64,000 bases of DNA from Faeciplasma sp048393055. GTDB lineage: Bacteria; Bacillota; Clostridia; Oscillospirales; Ruminococcaceae. Positions 36,700-45,878 of this stretch are shown here, one piece after another. The notes below the pieces were generated by a model. It did no database searches, was not told the origin of the DNA, and was given only the letters and a program-made list of their open reading frames with translations. The translations under genes and the position numbers were made by a program. How positions within the stretch are numbered: position 1 is the first letter of the stretch; every line of letters begins with the position of its first letter. The stretch covers positions 26,206-90,205 of the forward strand of contig DBFJJS010000005.1 in NCBI GenBank assembly GCA_048393055.1, given 5' to 3'.

Positions 36700-38283
36700 A
36701 TGCTTTATACTTTAACCGCATGCCTTGTGTGTGCTACGTACATGATTGCGGCATGGTTCAATTTAAGGTACTTTATCCACATGTTCCAGCTTAATTCCTA
36801 TAAGCCCAGGGTACAGGTAAGATGGGTTCTGAAGAATTCAAGGCTCTTTCTTTGCGCTCACCTCGTTATAACGCTTGCCGCAGCAGTTGCCGTACTGATA
36901 TTCAGGAGCGAGGCGGCTTTATCGGCGGCAAGTGCGGTTTTTGCCGCGCTGATGCTTATATCATCCGCCACAAACCTGCCGAAAAAGAGCTATAAGACAC
37001 CGCTTAAATACACAAAGAGAATAATCCGGCTTATCATAACGCTTGCGGTTTTATATACAGCGCCGATTCTTCTGTTTGTTTTCGGCGCGCCGGAGAACGA
37101 GCTTATGTTTACCGCAGTGCTGTGGCTGTGGATATTTGCCTGTCCGTGGATCCTGCTTTTGGCAAACCTCATCAACCGCCCGCTGGAGCTTTTGATTAAC
37201 CGAATGTATATAAACGACGCGAAAAGGATATTAAAAAGCTGTCCCTGTCTTAGTGTGATAGGCATAACGGGCAGCTTCGGAAAAACGAGCGTAAAATACT
37301 TTCTCGATACGCTTTTAAGCGTAAGGTTCAACGTCCTTAAAACTCCCGGAAACTTTAATACTCCGCTCGGCATAGTAAAAACCATACGCGCTTCCCTTCG
37401 CGCAACGCACGATATCTTCCTTTGCGAAATGGGCGCTAAAAATGTCGGAGACATCAAGGAGATATGCGACATAGTAAAGCCGAATCACGGCATTATAACC
37501 TCCGTTGGACCTATGCACCTTGAGAGCTTCAAGACGATTGAAAACGTAAGAAAAACCAAGTTCGAGCTGGCGTATGCGCTGCCCCCTGACGGAATGCTCT
37601 TTTTAAACTGTGACGACGAAAATATCCGCCTTGAGAACTGCGCGCGCAGCTTTATCGCATACGGCATAAACGACCGGTCAGGTTATTACGCAACGGACAT
37701 TTCGGTCAGTGGGCGCGGCTCGGAATTTACCGTCCACTCCCCTGACGGCAAAAGCTGCTCCTACCACACCTCGCTGATAGGCAGGCACAACATCACAAAC
37801 ATCTGCGGCGCAATAGCTGTATCAAACAGCCTCGGAATTCCGCTTGAAGAATTGAAGCCGGCAGTCAGAAGGCTTGAAAGCGTTCCGCACAGGCTACAGC
37901 TCATAAGACGCGGGGACGTAAGCATAATAGACGACGCCTACAATTCCAACCCTTCCGGCACAAAGGCGGCTTTAGAGGCGCTTTCCATGACCGACGGCAT
38001 GAAAATACTCGTCACCCCCGGCATGATAGAGCTTGGAGAGATGGAATACGAGCTTAACCGCCAGTTCGGCATAGACGCAGCTAAGGTGTGCGACTTTGTA
38101 GCTCTGGTAGGGCAAAAGCAGACTGAGCCGATATACGACGGGCTTATCTTCGCCGGGTATCCGCAGGATTCAATATATGTGGCTTCCAACCTTAACGACG
38201 CCATGTCAAAGGTATACGCCTTGACAAGCGACGGCAAACGTAAGATAATACTTCTTGAAAACGATCTGCCGGATAATTATTAA
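36700..38283 (+). CDS. murF: MurF-like Mur ligase with N-terminal membrane region
   Basis: This ATP-dependent ligase most likely adds D-Ala-D-Ala to the UDP-MurNAc tripeptide. A hydrophobic N-terminal part with about four helices (residues 1-160) is an addition to ordinary MurF. The ligase has P-loop GITGSFGKTSVKYFL near 183-197, the EMGAKNVGDI motif, GRHNITNICGA, and DDAYNSNPSGTKAAL, a MurF hallmark. At 527 residues it ends ENDLPDNY, without the usual Lys-Gly-Ser tail. The neighbouring ddl supports the assignment. Confidence 0.88.
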   Translation: MLYTLTACLVCATYMIAAWFNLRYFIHMFQLNSYKPRVQVRWVLKNSRLFLCAHLVITLAAAVAVLIFRSEAALSAASAVFAALMLISSATNLPKKSYKTPLKYTKRIIRLIITLAVLYTAPILLFVFGAPENELMFTAVLWLWIFACPWILLLANLINRPLELLINRMYINDAKRILKSCPCLSVIGITGSFGKTSVKYFLDTLLSVRFNVLKTPGNFNTPLGIVKTIRASLRATHDIFLCEMGAKNVGDIKEICDIVKPNHGIITSVGPMHLESFKTIENVRKTKFELAYALPPDGMLFLNCDDENIRLENCARSFIAYGINDRSGYYATDISVSGRGSEFTVHSPDGKSCSYHTSLIGRHNITNICGAIAVSNSLGIPLEELKPAVRRLESVPHRLQLIRRGDVSIIDDAYNSNPSGTKAALEALSMTDGMKILVTPGMIELGEMEYELNRQFGIDAAKVCDFVALVGQKQTEPIYDGLIFAGYPQDSIYVASNLNDAMSKVYALTSDGKRKIILLENDLPDNY

Positions 38284-38322
38284 TGTATTTACAAGTATTA
38301 TGCCTTGAAAGGAAGATGCTTT

Positions 38323-39522
38323 ATGAAAATAAATCTCGCTTTAATGTTCGGCGGCAAAAGCGTAGAACATGAGATATCGGTAATATCTGCGCTTCAGGCC
38401 GCGCAGTACATAGACAGGGAAAAATTCAACGTAATACCGATATATATTTCAAAAAGCGGGGAAATGTACTGCGGAGATTATGTCGGAGACATAGAGGCGT
38501 ACAAGGATATTGACGGGCTTATCAAAAAGAGCTATCCGGTAACGATTGCAAGACACGCGGACAGGGTCGAAATACTCAGGCTCGACTCAAAGCCGTTTAA
38601 AAAGCCGCTCGTGGGATATATAGACGTTGCGCTGCCGATAGTTCACGGCACAAACGCCGAGGACGGAACGCTCGCAGGATATCTGAACATGCTCGGCGTG
38701 CCGTACGCAGGCTGCGACGTTTTGTCAAGCGCGCTCGGGATGGATAAGTACGCCATGAAAGCGATATTTAAGGACAACGGAATACCGGTTCTTGACTGCA
38801 AGCTGTACTTTTCAGACGAGTTTGACGACAACCCTGGCCTTGTGATGCTGGATATAGAAAAGCTCTTCGGAATGCCTGTTATCGTAAAGCCTGTAAATTT
38901 GGGGTCGAGCATAGGCATTTCCAAAGCCGATTCAAAAGATAAGCTGTACGACGCTCTTGCAGAAGCGTTCCGGTACTCAAAGAAGGTGCTCGTGGAAAGG
39001 GCGATAACAAACCTGACGGAAGTAAACTGCTCTGTTCTCGGAGACGACAGGAGCGCAGAGGCGTCGGTATGCGAAAGGCCCGTAAGCGAGGACGAAATCC
39101 TCAGCTACAGCGACAAATACCTCGGCGGCTCAAAATCCTCAAAGGGCATGGCAAGCACAAGAAGGGTTATCCCGGCAGATATTTCAGCCGAAAACACGCA
39201 CTACATCCAGGAGCTTGCGGTAAAGGCGTTTAAGGTTTTGGGGTGCAGCGGAGTCGCAAGGATAGACTTTATGATAGACAACGACTCAAATCAAATCTAT
39301 CTCAACGAAATAAACACCATTCCCGGCTCGCTTTCCTTCTATCTATGGGAGCCTACGGGCGTGAAATACGGGGAGCTTCTTGACAGGATAATAGCTCTGG
39401 CATTAAAGCGCGAGCGCGAAAGGCAGAGTCTTACCTATGCGTTCGACACAAACGTGCTCGCAGGTGTACACCTCGGCGGCACGAAGGGCTCAAAGGGCGC
39501 AGGCTCGGGGGCAAAGCTTTGA
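38323..39522 (+). CDS. ddl: D-alanine-D-alanine ligase
   Basis: An ATP-grasp ligase that makes D-Ala-D-Ala for peptidoglycan. Landmarks are MFGGKSVEHEISVISA (residues 6-21), VHGTNAEDGTLAG, PVIVKPVNLGSSIGIS, and INEINTIPGSLSFYLWE-type C-terminal metal motifs (LNEINTIPGS). The ATG at 38323 is used, since GAAAGGA lies just upstream. A tail after the usual end (about 375-399, Gly/Lys-rich GGTKGSKGAGSGAKL) is unusual and looks disordered. It follows murF by 39 bases and ends before a strong terminator. Confidence 0.95.
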   Translation: MKINLALMFGGKSVEHEISVISALQAAQYIDREKFNVIPIYISKSGEMYCGDYVGDIEAYKDIDGLIKKSYPVTIARHADRVEILRLDSKPFKKPLVGYIDVALPIVHGTNAEDGTLAGYLNMLGVPYAGCDVLSSALGMDKYAMKAIFKDNGIPVLDCKLYFSDEFDDNPGLVMLDIEKLFGMPVIVKPVNLGSSIGISKADSKDKLYDALAEAFRYSKKVLVERAITNLTEVNCSVLGDDRSAEASVCERPVSEDEILSYSDKYLGGSKSSKGMASTRRVIPADISAENTHYIQELAVKAFKVLGCSGVARIDFMIDNDSNQIYLNEINTIPGSLSFYLWEPTGVKYGELLDRIIALALKRERERQSLTYAFDTNVLAGVHLGGTKGSKGAGSGAKL

Positions 39523-39577
39523 GCTATGGTTATATGCAGGTTTTATTTATATATTTTTCTCTAATAGAGTACAAATT

Positions 39578-39606
39578 GAGGGCAGTAATGTACTGCCCTC
39601 CTTTTT
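39578..39606 (+). terminator. Terminator after ddl
   Basis: A 10-base stem GAGGGCAGTA with TACTGCCCTC and an ATG loop, followed by CTTTTT. Confidence 0.92.
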
Positions 39607-39629
39607 GTGAAAAATCACAAAAATTGTGA
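39605..39629. promoter_or_regulatory. Alternating TTGTGA half-sites, Crp/Fnr-like
   Basis: TTGTGA (39605-39610), TCACAA (39615-39620) and TTGTGA (39624-39629) alternate. The first pair, TTGTGA-N4-TCACAA, has the spacing of Fnr-type sites. It is centred about 82 bases before the predicted transcription start of the CxxC protein. Confidence 0.5.
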
Positions 39630-39657
39630 TTAAAGTTACAAAAATAAGGTATTCATA

Positions 39658-39687
39658 TTGACACAAGAATTAAAATTATTATATTAT
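39658..39687 (+). promoter_or_regulatory. Promoter of the AT-rich CxxC protein
   Basis: TTGACA (39658-39663), an 18-base spacer and TATTAT (39682-39687), followed by a long AT-rich leader of about 130 bases. I see no riboswitch in that leader. Confidence 0.7.
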
Positions 39688-39818
39688 AAAATTAGTAAAT
39701 GCATTTACATAAAATAATTTATCGCCAGATATGAAATTATCACTTAAATAGATGTAGATTTTATATCTGCTTCCTATGTTATTGATCTGATTTTATTTGT
39801 TTGAAAGGAATTTATTTT

Positions 39819-40229
39819 ATGAAAAAGTTATTTATTTATTTACTCACATTAACTATGCTTTTTACAGCCGTTCCTGTTTCAGCTCAAGCAAATCAAATTA
39901 TTGTCGACAATGCCACTGCTGCTGATACAGTCGATCAAACTTTATCAGGCGTTATTGGAGTATTGAAAAAATGTTACTATTGTGGCAATGGATATGCCAA
40001 TATTACATGCCAGGGATATGCATATGGTCCCGTCAATAATGCCGATTGCACATGGGAAATCCACGAATCACTAGGCTGTACTACAGGAGATATATATAAC
40101 TATCACAACGGACGATGCTCAATGTGTGGCGGTACATATTATCCTGAAGAGCCTGTGCACAAGCACGCGCAACGTCATACTTTTGCAATCAACGGTTATG
40201 AAGATTATTCAAGTTGCATTTATCTATAA
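39819..40229 (+). CDS. Small secreted protein with two CxxC pairs
   Basis: I do not recognise this 136-residue protein. A clear signal peptide (MKKLFIYLLTLTMLFTAVPVSAQA) is followed by a short linker. A compact cysteine-rich part has CYYCGNG near 48-54, single cysteines, CSMCGG near 99-104 and His residues, as in a zinc ribbon. ATG 39819 is chosen because GAAAGGAA lies upstream. The gene is far more AT-rich than its neighbours, which may mean transfer or weak expression constraint. CxxC pairs also occur in the secreted proteins at 48309 and 63870. It lies just before a lipoprotein gene. Confidence 0.75.
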   Translation: MKKLFIYLLTLTMLFTAVPVSAQANQIIVDNATAADTVDQTLSGVIGVLKKCYYCGNGYANITCQGYAYGPVNNADCTWEIHESLGCTTGDIYNYHNGRCSMCGGTYYPEEPVHKHAQRHTFAINGYEDYSSCIYL

Positions 40230-40284
40230 TTAGTTGATTAACTATTTTATTTACAGCTGACATTACATAGAGGGAGGCTCCATT

Positions 40285-42183
40285 GTGCTTGGAACACTGA
40301 AAAAAACTGCGGCTGTTTGGATTTCGTCGCTGCTGCTTTTCTGCGCCTGCTCGTCGGATAATTCGCCGGAAACCCCCTCTGGCGGCAAAGAAAACATTAC
40401 AACGATTACAGGCGCAAACGTCGAAAGCGCTATTTTTGACAGAGACATAGACTACAACGGCTTTGCGCCGGCGGACGGCATTGCCCTTCCCATCGATTCT
40501 AAGGACATACTTGACGTTGTCCAGATAGAAAAGGTGCTTTATCTGCTTTCAGGCGACGGTGTTTACACCCTGAATATAGAATCCGGGGAAAGCGGCAAGC
40601 TGATAGACATTGAGCATGAGCAGCAGGCGGCAAACGCGCTTATTGCCTCGGACGGAGAAAATATACTTCTTTATTTTCCGCATATTAACAAAATCGAAGG
40701 CTACGATACCGGCGGCGCTCTCATAGACGAGCTTACTCCCGGCGGCATGAACGGCTGGGAAATAAAAGATTTTGAAGTAACCGATGATTATTATGTTTTC
40801 CTTTGCTTTAGCGGCGGGGACGGCATGAACGCAGACATGCAATATGCGGCCATTGACAAGGAGTCTTCGGAATCCGCCGCGACGGTAAAAGCAAGAAGCG
40901 GCACGGAGGCAATATATCGCTACTATGAAAACAGCATTTTGTTCACGGCTGAAAACAACGCAAATCCCGACACCGGATACGATCTTTATTATCTCGATAT
41001 TGAAAACGAAGAAACCGGCTATATCAGGGCGCTCAGCGGCATAGGGCAGAACTGCCTGTATGATCTTATATACAACCCGCAGACAGATACCGTCCTTGCC
41101 TTTGGGGATATGTTTTCGACCTCTGAGCTGAGCGCGTACGGAACGCCTGCTATAAGCGAGTTTTCCGTAACGGATGACGACAACGTCACATGTAAAAGAT
41201 TTTCACTGGAAACCGGCTCTGACGACAGCTGTTTTATAAGCGTATACGAAAATATCGCCAGCATTATCACTACAGCCGACAGTGAATTCAGATATTTTGA
41301 TTTTTTAAATCCGCCAAAGAGCATAACTATTGTATACAACGAAGCTACAAAGGGCCGCCTTGCGGACGTGATACTTGCATTTGAATCGGAAAGCGGAATT
41401 CTGGTAAGGACGACGGACTACGGCAGCAACATGGAGCTTATCGACCTAAAGCTTATGGCGGGCGACTCTGATTTTGATTTGTTCTGCCCCGTAAACTACA
41501 ATATATTTAAATATGTTTCTCTCGGAATTTTCGATGAGCTGAACAGCTACAAGGATCTTACAGCCAGGTTGAATACAAGCTCTCTTGCCTCTGTGGTATC
41601 GGCATATAACGGAAAATACTTTGGCGTCCCAACATATGCGGCATATTTATATCCGCGTGAGCTTTATCCCGAAGGCGATTCCTTCGCCTTTTCAAGGATA
41701 GCATCGCTTTGTCAATACTGCGCTGAAAACATAGACGCCGTTGCGGGTACATATGACGACGAGGACGGCGACGAGCTTTACGAGCTTCTTCGATTCTTAT
41801 ATGACAATCCCACCGGAAATGAAGATGAAATGCCTTACGGCGATGAATTTATAGACGGCAGCGGCGAGCTGTGCTGCCTGACAAGCAGCTATGTAATGCT
41901 AAATCCCGCGTCGCAAAACAAGGACACTGCCGTTAAGTTCATGGAGTACATTTTTGACGCATACAGCGGCAAAATTGACGGCGTTATCCCAGAAAGCAGC
42001 CAATACATGCAGCTTGAAAGCACCGACAGTTATTTTGCAAGCTGGCAGCATATGCCCTCTGACGTGCTAGAGCCTCTTATGGAGGCATATCATTCCGTAG
42101 CGGCGACAGACGGCTCTTCCGGAGAAATTAAAAAGCTTGCAAGGGATACAGCCTCAGAGATCAAGATGAGATTGATGGAATAA
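40285..42183 (+). CDS. Lipoprotein: propeller-like N-terminal half joined to a solute-binding-protein-like half
   Basis: An exported lipoprotein of 632 residues. Signal sequence and lipobox read SLLLFCAC (Cys near 22). Residues about 50-340 look like repeated beta-strand blades (DVVQIEKVLYLLSGDGVYTLN, IDELTPGG, YRYYENSILFTAENN). From about 345 (SITIVYNEATKGRLADVILAFESESG) the sequence resembles type 1 extracellular solute-binding proteins. No permease gene is nearby, so it may be a sensor or serve a remote transporter. The start is GTG with GGGAGG seven bases upstream. Confidence 0.75.
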   Translation: MLGTLKKTAAVWISSLLLFCACSSDNSPETPSGGKENITTITGANVESAIFDRDIDYNGFAPADGIALPIDSKDILDVVQIEKVLYLLSGDGVYTLNIESGESGKLIDIEHEQQAANALIASDGENILLYFPHINKIEGYDTGGALIDELTPGGMNGWEIKDFEVTDDYYVFLCFSGGDGMNADMQYAAIDKESSESAATVKARSGTEAIYRYYENSILFTAENNANPDTGYDLYYLDIENEETGYIRALSGIGQNCLYDLIYNPQTDTVLAFGDMFSTSELSAYGTPAISEFSVTDDDNVTCKRFSLETGSDDSCFISVYENIASIITTADSEFRYFDFLNPPKSITIVYNEATKGRLADVILAFESESGILVRTTDYGSNMELIDLKLMAGDSDFDLFCPVNYNIFKYVSLGIFDELNSYKDLTARLNTSSLASVVSAYNGKYFGVPTYAAYLYPRELYPEGDSFAFSRIASLCQYCAENIDAVAGTYDDEDGDELYELLRFLYDNPTGNEDEMPYGDEFIDGSGELCCLTSSYVMLNPASQNKDTAVKFMEYIFDAYSGKIDGVIPESSQYMQLESTDSYFASWQHMPSDVLEPLMEAYHSVAATDGSSGEIKKLARDTASEIKMRLME

Positions 42184-42234
42184 ATCGCGAATGCTAAAAG
42201 CAGCATTTGATATTCATCACATAATACGCATAAA

Positions 42235-42273
42235 ACAGCGGACAAGGTAATTTCCCTGCCCGCTGTGTTTTTA
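42235..42273 (+). terminator. Terminator after the fused lipoprotein gene
   Basis: The arms ACAGCGG and CCGCTGT enclose a partly paired inner part and are followed by GTTTTTATT. Confidence 0.75.
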
Positions 42274-42354
42274 TTAAGCTCCGCAAAGCCTCAGCATATG
42301 CGCCTTTTACCGCCTTATTTATATAATCCATGCGACTTCATATAAGCAGCGCTT

Positions 42355-43017
42355 TTACAGTACGTTTCCGTCCTTATCGTAATTAGTGACAGTCTCCGAA
42401 GCGAGAGAGCCGTCCTCAGAATACTCCCTCTCTGTCACGCAGGAAAGGTATCTCTCTGTGCCGTCGGTTATATACTGCTCTTCATAAAATTCATGGTCAA
42501 TGCCGCTGCTGTAATAGCTGAGCGTGCCGATATATTCCGTTGTTATCCCCGTATTAGGGTCCGTGACTATGTTTTCCCAGCTTGAGGAATCGTTTGCGCC
42601 GTTTTCGTCATAGCTTGTCTCGGTATAAAATGTTCCATTATCCCCTACACTGTAGGATATAAGCTTTTCTATGCTTAAAACCCCTATTACAGCCTCGTAA
42701 TGCTCAAGCTCGCCGTTCTCGTCGTAGGTGGCGGCAAGCGTTCCTACCGCCTGAGTCAGCTCCTCGTCCTGGCATACAATATAATTTCTGTTTATTACGC
42801 TGCCGTTATCGCTTATTTCATTCGCCAGCCTGAGATAATACCCCTCGAGCGCAATCTCTTCGGAATCGCTTGAATTTACCGGCGTGTCGCCCTCGGCGTC
42901 GTCGATTTTTTCTCCGCATCCTGCGAGCGAAATGGCAATAACAGCTATAAGCAGCGCGCATAAAATACGCTTGAACGCTCCCGTTTTAAGCTGGAACAGG
43001 TTAAGAAAAGTATACAT
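42355..43017 (-). CDS. Hypothetical lipoprotein
   Basis: I do not recognise this 220-residue protein. The N-terminus has a hydrophobic stretch ending in the lipobox ISLAGCGEK, so it is a membrane-anchored lipoprotein. After an acidic linker it is a run of beta-strands with Asp-Glu-Asn-Gly turns (YDENGELEHYEAV, YSEDGSLASETVTNYDKDGNVL), like the antitoxin/MORN-type repeats of other secreted proteins. I use ATG 43017 because GGAG lies six bases upstream; the open frame extends further without support. It lies directly after the 3' end of rnpB on the same strand. Confidence 0.7.
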   Translation of the reverse strand: MYTFLNLFQLKTGAFKRILCALLIAVIAISLAGCGEKIDDAEGDTPVNSSDSEEIALEGYYLRLANEISDNGSVINRNYIVCQDEELTQAVGTLAATYDENGELEHYEAVIGVLSIEKLISYSVGDNGTFYTETSYDENGANDSSSWENIVTDPNTGITTEYIGTLSYYSSGIDHEFYEEQYITDGTERYLSCVTEREYSEDGSLASETVTNYDKDGNVL

Positions 43018-43087
43018 AGGCATCTCCGTTCTGCGTTTTAACACATCAAATATAACAGCCGGTCCTATTCGGCAAATCCTCAAGGCT

Positions 43088-43436
43088 ATGCGACTAAGCC
43101 TGTAAGCCGAGTTCTGTCGTGTACGGCAATCTATCTAGCCCCTGCGTCGCCACAGGGGTCAAGCCACCTATAACAGCATATCCGCCGAGCAGACGTTGAT
43201 ATGCCGAACCAAACGGTGTTGCATCGGGTAGGGTTTACATGACAGCGCAGTTTCCTGCGCTTCGGTGAGCTCTTACCTCGCCTTTCCATCCTTACCGCAA
43301 AAGCGGCGGTATCTTTCTGTTGCACTTTCCCTAAGGTCGCCCTCGGCTGACGTTATCAGCTACCCTGCTCTTTGATGCTCGGACTTTCCTCATCCGCCGC
43401 ATTCGCGGCGTCCGCTGCCGTATAGCTTACTCGCAA
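43088..43436 (-). ncRNA. rnpB: RNase P RNA
   Basis: The catalytic RNA that matures tRNA 5' ends. On the minus strand the conserved 5' GAGGAAAGTCCGAGC and the 3' AAGCCGAGTTCTGT are present. GCGAGTAAGC near the 5' end pairs with GGCTTAGTCGC at the 3' end to make P1, which fixes both ends within a few bases. The middle has the ACAGAAAGATACC and GGGTAAGAGCTC core segments. The length is about 349 bases. Confidence 0.95.
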
Positions 43437-43444
43437 GCTTATTT

Positions 43445-43473
43445 ATTTTACAATATTTGTTCCCCGATGTCAA
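43445..43473 (-). promoter_or_regulatory. rnpB promoter
   Basis: On the minus strand a perfect TTGACA (43473-43468), a 17-base spacer and TAAAAT (43450-43445), about 8 bases before the mature 5' end. Confidence 0.85.
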
Positions 43474-43580
43474 CCATATTATTATTTCAACCTTAACTTT
43501 GTTTTATATTTTAATGCAGCCATAATTCAGATGTACAAAAAAGTCAATAAAAAAACTACTTGATTTATGACAAATATCTA

Positions 43581-43609
43581 TTGACATTTTGGTTAAGCGG
43601 CAATATAAT
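43581..43609 (+). promoter_or_regulatory. Second marR-ABC promoter
   Basis: Perfect TTGACA (43581-43586), a 17-base spacer and perfect TATAAT (43604-43609). Such a strong promoter needs a repressor, which fits the operator below. Confidence 0.88.
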
Positions 43610-43628
43610 TAACACGTTAATAATTAAC
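43608..43628. promoter_or_regulatory. MarR operator, 6-2-6 palindrome with a third half-site
   Basis: ATTAAC-AC-GTTAAT is a perfect palindrome overlapping the end of the -10. GTTAAT-A-ATTAAC continues it, giving three half-sites. The geometry equals the palindrome at 17366-17396, with a different base sequence. Confidence 0.7.
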
Positions 43629-43658
43629 CACTAAACATATTTGAAGGGAGGATAAATA

Positions 43659-44114
43659 ATGAGCATCAGCGATGAGCGCGACAGATACAAAAAATGCATG
43701 AATCTGTTTTTCAAATGCAACCGTCTGCACCACGCAATGGCTGAGTGTAGGGTACGTGAGCTTGGTCTGCACAGGAGTCAACATACCATGCTTATGACGG
43801 TAAACCATTTCGGAAACATGTCTCAAAAAGACATTGCAAAAAAAATGGAAATCTCACCCGCAGCAGTTACAGTGACGCTTAAAAAGCTTGAGGCGTTAGA
43901 GTATGTTGAAAGGGTGCCGTCTGCAAACGATTCTCGTATAAACAATATAACAATAACCAACAAAGGCAGAAATATTGTAAGCAAGACTGCGGAAATATTT
44001 GATGAACTTGACCGTCAGATATTCGCAGGCTTTTCGGACGATGAAATAAATGAGTTGTATGTGCTGCTGAAGAAAATATCCGACAACATGTCCGTCGGAT
44101 TAAAGAGTAAATAA
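43659..44114 (+). CDS. MarR-family regulator of the second ABC exporter
   Basis: This winged helix-turn-helix repressor has 151 residues. The DNA-binding part is MSQKDIAKKMEISPAAVTVTLKKLEALEYVERV with the wing PSANDSRINNITITNKG, and a C-terminal dimer helix follows. It leads a marR-ABC-ABC unit, 18 bases before the first ABC gene. GGGAGG lies upstream. It probably represses itself through the palindrome over its promoter. It is not a close copy of the MarR at 16904-17341. Confidence 0.93.
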   Translation: MSISDERDRYKKCMNLFFKCNRLHHAMAECRVRELGLHRSQHTMLMTVNHFGNMSQKDIAKKMEISPAAVTVTLKKLEALEYVERVPSANDSRINNITITNKGRNIVSKTAEIFDELDRQIFAGFSDDEINELYVLLKKISDNMSVGLKSK

Positions 44115-44132
44115 CTGAAAGGAGTTTTCTGA

Positions 44133-45872
44133 TTGAAGCACTGGTACAAATACATAAAGCCATACCTGCCATTTTTTATACTTACACCGCTATGTATGCT
44201 TGTTGAGGTTGCGGGAGAAGTAATAATGCCGAGGCTTTTGGCGGTGGTAATAGACGGTCAGAAGGACGGCACTCTGACGATAGCGCAGAGCATAATTGTA
44301 ATGCTTGAAATCATACTTTGCGCTCTGGCTATGATGGCGGGAGGCGTAGGAGGCTCGTATTTCGGCGCAAAGGCGTCGGTAAACTTTGCCACTGACCTGC
44401 GCCAGGACGTTTTTGAAAAGGTTCAGACCTTCTCGTTTGCAAATATAGACAAGTTCTCAACCGGCTCGCTTGTGACAAGGCTTACAAACGACGTGACCCA
44501 AATGCAGAACTTTGTAAACATGCTTTTAAGGATGGCGTTCAGAGCGCCCGGAATGCTTATAGCGGCTCTGATAATGTCGATATCTATCCAGCCTTCGCTG
44601 TCGGTGACGTTCGCGGTCGCAATACCGCTGCTGTTAATCGCGGTAGGCTCTATTATCATAGCGGGCTTTTCAAGATTTGAAGTCGTTCAGAAAAAGCTCG
44701 ACAGGCTTAACTCAATAGTGCAGGAAAACGTCACAAACGTGCGCGTCGTGAAAAGCTTTGTGCGCGAGGACCACGAGATAGAGAAATTTTCAGGCGCTAA
44801 TAAAGACCTGAAAAAGGCCGGCATGAGCGCCATGAACATTATGATATTCCTCTCCCCTGTTACAACGCTCATTATGAACCTTACTGTTTTGTTCATTATC
44901 TATTTGGGAAGCCAGATGGTGTACGACGGAGGTATGCAGGTCGGAAACCTGTCGATGTTCGTAACCTACACCTCGCAGATACTGTTTTCTCTTATGATGG
45001 TTTCAATGCTGTTCATGATGTCCTCAAGGGCTTTGGCGTCCGCGAAGCGTATACGCGAGGTGCTTGACGAAACCCCGGACATCTCGGACGAAAATGCAGC
45101 TAAGCCGGAGCTTGAAATACAGAACGGCGACATCGAGTTTAAAAACGTCACCTTCAGATACTACAAAAACTCCGACGAAAGCGTTTTGGACAACATCAAT
45201 CTGAAGATACCGGCTAAATCAATTGTGGGAATCATAGGCTCGACCGGCTGCGGAAAAACCACTCTTGTATCAATGATACCAAGGCTCTACGATCCGGATG
45301 AAGGTGAGGTCTTAATAGACGGCATAAACGTTAAGGACTATTCGCTTTACAACCTGCGTGAGGGAATAGGCATGGTGCTCCAGCACAACACGCTGTTCTC
45401 GGGGACTATCGAAGAAAACCTAAAATGGGGCAATGAAAACGCCACCGACGAGCAGATAAAAGAGGCGGCGCGCGCAGCTCAAGCCGATAAGTTCGTTTCC
45501 TCGTTTAAGGACGGCTACCAGACGGAAATCGACCAGGGCGGCACAAATGTCTCGGGAGGGCAGAAGCAGAGGCTCTGCATAGCCAGAACGCTTCTTAAAA
45601 ACCCAAAGGTCATCATTCTTGACGACTCTACCAGCGCAGTAGACACCGCGACTGAGGCGCAGATAAGATCTGCGTTCAAAAACGAGCTCGCAGGCTCGAC
45701 AAAAATAATTATCGCCCAGAGAATATCCTCTGTAAAGGATGCGGACATGATAATAGTCATGAACGAGGGCAAGATAACCGGCATTGGCACGCACGACGAG
45801 CTTATACAAACCAACGAGGCGTATCAGGAGATATACTATTCTCAGCATGACGCCGAAAAGAAAGGAGCGTAA
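44133..45872 (+). CDS. ABC exporter, degenerate-site subunit (second module)
   Basis: A half-exporter of 579 residues with six membrane helices (about 15-310). Its ATPase has Walker A GSTGCGKTT, signature VSGGQKQ and Walker B VIILDDSTSAVD, with Asp in place of the catalytic Glu. It is the degenerate partner of the next gene. The start is TTG at 44133, with GAAAGGAG eight bases upstream. Export of drugs, peptides or lipids is possible; the substrate is unknown. Confidence 0.93.
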   Translation: MKHWYKYIKPYLPFFILTPLCMLVEVAGEVIMPRLLAVVIDGQKDGTLTIAQSIIVMLEIILCALAMMAGGVGGSYFGAKASVNFATDLRQDVFEKVQTFSFANIDKFSTGSLVTRLTNDVTQMQNFVNMLLRMAFRAPGMLIAALIMSISIQPSLSVTFAVAIPLLLIAVGSIIIAGFSRFEVVQKKLDRLNSIVQENVTNVRVVKSFVREDHEIEKFSGANKDLKKAGMSAMNIMIFLSPVTTLIMNLTVLFIIYLGSQMVYDGGMQVGNLSMFVTYTSQILFSLMMVSMLFMMSSRALASAKRIREVLDETPDISDENAAKPELEIQNGDIEFKNVTFRYYKNSDESVLDNINLKIPAKSIVGIIGSTGCGKTTLVSMIPRLYDPDEGEVLIDGINVKDYSLYNLREGIGMVLQHNTLFSGTIEENLKWGNENATDEQIKEAARAAQADKFVSSFKDGYQTEIDQGGTNVSGGQKQRLCIARTLLKNPKVIILDDSTSAVDTATEAQIRSAFKNELAGSTKIIIAQRISSVKDADMIIVMNEGKITGIGTHDELIQTNEAYQEIYYSQHDAEKKGA

Positions 45873-45878
45873 GGCTGT

